From positions 1 to 25,253 of the forward strand of contig JBDTYM010000059.1 of NCBI GenBank assembly GCA_040005635.1: a stretch of 25,253 nt of DNA. Reading direction: 5' to 3'. Source of the DNA: Dokdonella_A sp040005635 (lineage in GTDB: Bacteria; Pseudomonadota; Gammaproteobacteria; Xanthomonadales; Rhodanobacteraceae). The notes beneath the pieces were generated by a model. That model was not told the origin of the DNA, searched no databases, and was given only the letters and a program-made list of their open reading frames with translations. Of the stretch, positions 21,854 to 25,253 are shown piece after piece; the first letter of the stretch is position 1, and each line of letters opens with the position of its first letter. Made by a program: the position numbers and the translations under genes.

Positions 21854-23305
21854 TCAGTCGCTTGCGCGCGCGAGCTTGATCTCGTCGACCGTCTTCAACT
21901 TGGCCAGCATCGGCGTGATCTTCTGCCGGAATTGCGCCAACTGCGTCGACGGCAGCGGCTCAGCCACCGGCAAGGTGACAGTGAGCGGATCGCGGTGCTC
22001 TCCGTTGACGCGAAATTCGTAGTGCAGGTGCGGGCCGGTCGCAAGCCCGGTCATGCCGACATAGCCGATCGTCTGGCCCTGACTGACCTTCTGGCCAACT
22101 TGCACTCCGGCGAAGCGCGACATATGACCGTAGGCCGTGCTGATCTGACTGTTGTGCTGGATCGTGACGAAGTTGCCGTAGCCCGAGCTCCAGCCGCGGA
22201 ACGTGATGCGGCCATCGCCGGCCGCGCGAATCGGCGTACCGGTCGGCGCAGCGTAGTCGACGCCCTTGTGTGCGCGCATGTAACCCAGAATCGGGTGCAT
22301 GCGGCCTGTCGAAAAGGTTGAAGAGATGCGCGTGAATTCGACCGGCGTGCGCAGGAACGATTTGCGCAAGGGGCGGCCGGCCTCGTTGTAGAACATCGTC
22401 TCGCCGTCGGCGTTGGTGTATCGCACAGCGGTATAGCGCTTGCCCTGGTTGATGAAGGTGGCGGCGATGATGTCGCCATCACGCAGGTGTTCGCCTTCGC
22501 GGTAGACCTCGTCGTAGATGACGCTGAAGCTGTCGCCCTCGCGCAGATCCTGCGCAAAGTCAATGTCGTAGCCGAATGCATTGGCGAGCTTCAATACCAT
22601 CGCGTCACTGAGGCCGGCTTGTTCACCGGCATAGAACAGCGAACGTGTGACGACGCCGTGGGCGACCTGCGTACGCCGTTCGACGGCACGGTCTTCGGTG
22701 GTTTCGCTGACGCCATCGGTGCCGAAGTGCAGCACGACACGGGTGGCATCGCCGCGCTCGAAGCGCATCGCGCTGAGCGTGCCATCCTGGTCGAGCGCGA
22801 ACGCAAACTCCTGGCCAGGCCGGATATGACGCAGTGCCGACGCGTCGCCCTGAGAATCGAGCGCGCGTTGCAGGTCGTTCGGGCCAAGTCCCTGCTCACG
22901 GAAGATGTCCGACAGCGACTGGCCGGGGCGCACGCTGACGACGTGCCAGTCCGGTTGCGCATCGACGCCGTATGCGCCGATCGTCGGATCGGCTTCGGCG
23001 CCGGGCGGCAGTTGCGGCAGATCCAGCGCCATCGTCGTGTAAGGCGTCGGCGCCGGGTCATGCCGTGTCGCATTGGCCCAGGTCGGAATCACGATGCCGA
23101 CGAGAGCGGTCAGCAGCAGCGCGACGCCGCCGAGTATCCAGTGCTCGGCACGCCAATTGATCGGTGACGCCGCGACGTTCTGCACGAAGGTCCAGCTCGA
23201 CCAGCGTGAGTAGAAATGGAAGTGCTTGCGCTGGGTGTGACGCCGTATCGCCAGACGACGCGCCTTGTGGCGGACGGATTTCAGGTCGTTGCGAAGTTCG
23301 GTCAC
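21854..23305 (-). CDS. Membrane-anchored M23 metallopeptidase (peptidoglycan DD-endopeptidase)
   Basis: 483 residues from GTG 23305. A TTG at 23377 would add 24 residues but lies upstream of the promoter at 23333-23362. Basic cytoplasmic tail, one transmembrane helix at about 56-76 (WILGGVALLLTALVGIVIP), an OapA/LysM-like domain at about 118-170 (VVSVRPGQSLSDIFREQGL), and a C-terminal LytM/M23 domain with both zinc motifs: HKGVD (H346, D350) and HLH (H426, H428), plus YGHMS. Zinc enzymes of this type cut peptide cross-links in the periplasm (MepM/YebA relatives). Co-transcribed with anmK, it may generate or balance material for recycling. Confidence 0.93.
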   Translation of the reverse strand: MTELRNDLKSVRHKARRLAIRRHTQRKHFHFYSRWSSWTFVQNVAASPINWRAEHWILGGVALLLTALVGIVIPTWANATRHDPAPTPYTTMALDLPQLPPGAEADPTIGAYGVDAQPDWHVVSVRPGQSLSDIFREQGLGPNDLQRALDSQGDASALRHIRPGQEFAFALDQDGTLSAMRFERGDATRVVLHFGTDGVSETTEDRAVERRTQVAHGVVTRSLFYAGEQAGLSDAMVLKLANAFGYDIDFAQDLREGDSFSVIYDEVYREGEHLRDGDIIAATFINQGKRYTAVRYTNADGETMFYNEAGRPLRKSFLRTPVEFTRISSTFSTGRMHPILGYMRAHKGVDYAAPTGTPIRAAGDGRITFRGWSSGYGNFVTIQHNSQISTAYGHMSRFAGVQVGQKVSQGQTIGYVGMTGLATGPHLHYEFRVNGEHRDPLTVTLPVAEPLPSTQLAQFRQKITPMLAKLKTVDEIKLARASD

Positions 23306-23332
23306 AGGTCGCGTTCCGGTCAATAGCGCGGT

Positions 23333-23362
23333 ACCATAAATGCGTTGCGCAGGCGCCGTCAA
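23333..23362 (-). promoter_or_regulatory. Sigma70 promoter of the M23/anmK unit
   Basis: TTGACG (-35, minus strand 23362-23357) and TATGGT (-10, 23338-23333) are separated by 18 bases. The predicted start is near 23326, giving a leader of about 20 bases to GTG 23305. Matches are five and four of six. The presence of the promoter inside the longer open frame supports the GTG start. Confidence 0.55.
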
Positions 23363-23514
23363 TCCCAATCGGGACAAGGGTTTGCGCGCGACTTTTCACT
23401 AACAAAATATTAACTGCGGCGCCCGTTTTCGATGGTGCGGCGCACTCCGCAATTCATCCGGTTCCACACCGTGCGCGAGCGCGTTCGACGGCGCGCGCGG
23501 CCGCTAGGAGCGAT

Positions 23515-24726
23515 ATGAGCGACATCCAGGACGCGTTGGACCTGATCGGCCGCGGCGCCGACGAAATCATCAAGCACGGCGAACTCGAGGCGCGGCTGCA
23601 GCTCGGTCGCCCGTTGCGCATCAAGGCGGGCTTCGATCCGACGGCGCCGGACCTGCATCTCGGTCATACCGTGCTGCTGAACAAAATGCGTCAGTTCCAG
23701 GATCTCGGCCATCAGGTGATCTTCTTGATCGGCGACTTCACCGGAATGATCGGAGACCCGACCGGCAAGAACGTCACACGCAAGCCGCTGACGCGCGAGG
23801 ACGTCGAGGCCAATGCGCAGACGTACGCGGAACAGGTCTTCAAGGTGCTCGATCGCGAACGCACAGAAGTGCGCTTCAACTCGGAATGGTTTGGCCGCAT
23901 GACGGCGGCCGACATGATCCGCCTCGCTGCCCGGCACACTGTCGCGCGCATGCTCGAGCGCGACGACTTCGCCAAGCGCTATGCGGCGCAGCAGTCGATC
24001 GCGATCCATGAATTCCTGTATCCGCTGGTACAGGGCTACGACTCGGTGGCCTTGCGGTGCGACGTCGAACTCGGCGGCACCGATCAGAAATTCAACCTGC
24101 TGGTCGGACGACAGTCACAGGAGGAAGCCGGCCAGCCTGCGCAGATTGTGCTGACGATGCCTCTGCTGGAGGGGCTCGATGGCATTGCCAAGATGTCGAA
24201 GTCGCTCGGCAACTACATCGGCATCAATGAGCCGGCCATCGACATCGTCAACAAGACGATGAAGATCGGCGACGAGCTGATGTGGCGCTGGTATGAACTG
24301 CTGAGTCTGAGTCGTTCATCGGCCGCGATCGAGGCGATGAAGCGTGACGTTGTTGGCGGCCAACTGCATCCGCGCGACGCGAAAACCGCGCTTGCGCGCG
24401 AGCTGGCGGCTCGTTTCCATGGCGCGGGCGAGGCTGAGCAGGCAGTCGCGCAGTGGACCGCGCTGGTACGGGAGCAGCGCGTCGATGTGGATCTGCCCTT
24501 GTTGGACATTGCCGCGCCGACCACAGGTATGCGCGTCGCGCCGCTGTTTGTCGCGGCCAAGCTCGCCGCCAGCAATTCCGAAGTCATGCGCAAGATCGGC
24601 GAACGTGCCGTACGTATTGACGGCAGCGTCGTCGAGGACCGCGAGCGCGCGCTCGCGGTAGGCGGCGAGCACCTCCTGCAGATTGGCAAGCGCGCATTCG
24701 CGCGGGTTCGCCTGGTGGCGGCCTGA
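23515..24726 (+). CDS. tyrS: Tyrosyl-tRNA synthetase
   Basis: 403 residues from ATG 23515, with AGGAG four bases upstream. Charges tRNA-Tyr. Class I core with HLGH (48-51), GDFTGMIGDPTG (73-84), the tyrosine/tRNA site LGGTDQKFN (186-194), and KMSKS at 226-230. A C-terminal S4 RNA-binding domain (about 340-403) binds tRNA. Shorter than E. coli TyrS (424) and of the form with the compact DPTAPDLHLGH start, common in Xanthomonadales. No T-box leader, as expected for proteobacteria. The AT-rich stretch 23391-23412 in the divergent gap with the M23 gene is a plausible promoter location. It directly precedes the rRNA operon leader. Confidence 0.97.
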   Translation: MSDIQDALDLIGRGADEIIKHGELEARLQLGRPLRIKAGFDPTAPDLHLGHTVLLNKMRQFQDLGHQVIFLIGDFTGMIGDPTGKNVTRKPLTREDVEANAQTYAEQVFKVLDRERTEVRFNSEWFGRMTAADMIRLAARHTVARMLERDDFAKRYAAQQSIAIHEFLYPLVQGYDSVALRCDVELGGTDQKFNLLVGRQSQEEAGQPAQIVLTMPLLEGLDGIAKMSKSLGNYIGINEPAIDIVNKTMKIGDELMWRWYELLSLSRSSAAIEAMKRDVVGGQLHPRDAKTALARELAARFHGAGEAEQAVAQWTALVREQRVDVDLPLLDIAAPTTGMRVAPLFVAAKLAASNSEVMRKIGERAVRIDGSVVEDRERALAVGGEHLLQIGKRAFARVRLVAA

Positions 24727-24822
24727 CCCCTTTTATCCAGCAAATCGAGCTTGAATGCGCGCTGCAGCGTAGGGCGCGCTGCGGCAGGCTCGAGCTCCCG
24801 CAGAAAAAGTCGTTCGAGGGGC

Positions 24823-24850
24823 TTGACGAAATCTCGTTTGAGGTTAGGAT
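24823..24850 (+). promoter_or_regulatory. rRNA promoter 1
   Basis: TTGACG (24823-24828), 16 bp spacer, TAGGAT (24845-24850), then GCGCCCCCC. AAAAAG upstream may be a weak UP element. Confidence 0.65.
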
Positions 24851-24939
24851 GCGCCCCCCTTCGATGGCTCGGCGAAACGCTGAATCAACGAGGAACGTCC
24901 GGTTTCGCCGGCGCCCGAAAAAAAATTGCTTCGAGGGTG

Positions 24940-24967
24940 TTGACGAAATCAGGATTGCAGTTAAGAT
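24940..24967 (+). promoter_or_regulatory. rRNA promoter 2
   Basis: TTGACG (24940-24945), 16 bp spacer, TAAGAT (24962-24967), discriminator GCGCGCCCC. An eight-A tract lies just upstream in the UP-element position. The GC discriminator is typical of promoters inhibited by ppGpp and DksA. Confidence 0.7.
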
Positions 24968-25058
24968 GCGCGCCCCTTCGATGACACGGCCTCGGCCGAC
25001 GCCATCGAAGACGTTCGGTCCCGACCGAAACGCTTCGAAAAAAGTTCTCTTCGAGGTG

Positions 25059-25086
25059 TTGACGGTCAGGAAAATGGATGTATAGT
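25059..25086 (+). promoter_or_regulatory. rRNA promoter 3
   Basis: TTGACG (25059-25064), 16 bp spacer, TATAGT (25081-25086). Predicted start near 25093. It has the best combined match of the three and lies closest to the boxB/boxA/boxC leader. Confidence 0.7.
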
Positions 25087-25092
25087 ACGCGG

Positions 25093-25253
25093 CTCCCTCG
25101 GACGAAATGTCCTGGGCGCGAGGTGAAGAAAACCTCGCAAGCCTTTGATCTTTGACAGTGTGCGCAGGTAACTTGTGTGGGCGCCTTGTGGTGGATGTAA
25201 GTCCATCGATACAAAGTGCGTCTCAAGCAAGTGTAAAACAGTAATGTTTGACG
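25093..25253 (+). ncRNA. rRNA operon leader with boxB-boxA-boxC antitermination sites (16S gene begins beyond the window)
   Basis: boxB: a perfect 7 bp stem GCGAGGT/ACCTCGC (25118-25124 and 25132-25138) with loop GAAGAAA. boxA: TGATCTTTGACA (25146-25157), close to the E. coli rrn TGCTCTTTAACA. boxC: TGTGTGGG (25174-25181). Order and spacing are those of rrn leaders that recruit Nus factors and NusB/S10 for antitermination. No mature 16S sequence is present before the edge, so the rRNA itself is inferred to lie to the right. Confidence 0.8.

Larger units (their letters stand above)
24802..25094 (+). repeat. Three imperfect ~118 bp promoter repeats ahead of the rRNA operon
   Basis: Units start near 24802, 24918 and 25037. 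Each carries in order an A-tract of 5-8 bases, TTCGAGG, a TTGACG -35, a 16 bp spacer, a -10 hexamer and a GC-rich discriminator. The first two also share CCCTTCGATG after the discriminator. The -35 to -35 distances are 117 and 119 bp. The pattern fits duplication of one promoter unit. Confidence 0.75.

Noticed and set aside
20693..22321. Plus-strand open frame of 542 codons over anmK and the M23 gene
   Set aside because: Shadow of two well recognised enzymes on the other strand.
24764..24782. GCAGCG/CGCTGC hairpin after tyrS as a terminator
   Set aside because: Only 6 bp with no U-tract, 37 bases past the stop. It may be chance in GC-rich DNA.
1..25253. CRISPR arrays, insertion sequences, integrases, tRNA genes
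   Set aside because: No regularly spaced short repeats, transposase-like proteins, terminal inverted repeats or tRNA cloverleafs were seen on reading both strands.

Overview
The window is GC-rich, densely coded DNA from a gammaproteobacterium, most likely of the Xanthomonadales/Lysobacterales (Rhodanobacteraceae or Dokdonella-like). The evidence is the gene set and order (argS with a SPOR gene, radC, coaBC-dut-algC, pyrE/exoA, ampG-like/anmK/M23, tyrS just ahead of an rRNA operon), ArgS and TyrS that read like Xanthomonas versions, and secreted proteins ending in an I-F-x-D-G-F-[DE] motif that I associate with this order. The taxonomic call is inference from recognition, not from a search.

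Region 1 (1-8226) is the accessory part. Three paralogous secreted PQQ-like beta-propeller genes lie in tandem on the minus strand (the first runs off the left edge). Two paralogous secreted glucose/sorbosone-dehydrogenase-like genes lie divergently on the plus strand. All five start with signal peptides. The four whose C-terminus is visible end in the same short motif although they belong to two unrelated sequence families. One member of each family also carries the same roughly 73-residue InlB-like repeat in front of that motif. This looks like a modular secretion, anchoring or processing tag and is the most interesting feature of the window.

Region 2 (8189-12767, minus strand) holds argS and a FtsN-like SPOR protein that overlap by one base. 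Then comes a roughly 400 bp stretch without a convincing gene, an HD/PDEase-like phosphohydrolase of unknown substrate with its own -10 element, and radC.

Region 3 (12993-17099, plus strand) is the coaBC-dut-algC run: coenzyme A synthesis, dUTP hydrolysis, and a phosphomannomutase/phosphoglucomutase with a long membrane-anchored N-terminal domain. Convergent to it are a DUF4124 coiled-coil envelope protein and pyrE. pyrE is divergent from exoA (exonuclease III), which overlaps an AmpG-like permease gene by four bases.

Region 4 (19440-23305) groups an AmpG-like permease, AnmK and a membrane-anchored M23 endopeptidase. Together these suggest peptidoglycan cutting and recycling. tyrS diverges from the M23 gene.

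Region 5 (24727-25253) has no protein gene. It is the leader of an rRNA operon: three tandem near-consensus sigma70 promoters spaced about 118 bp apart, each with a 16 bp spacer, followed by boxB, boxA and boxC antitermination elements. The 16S gene itself starts beyond the window.
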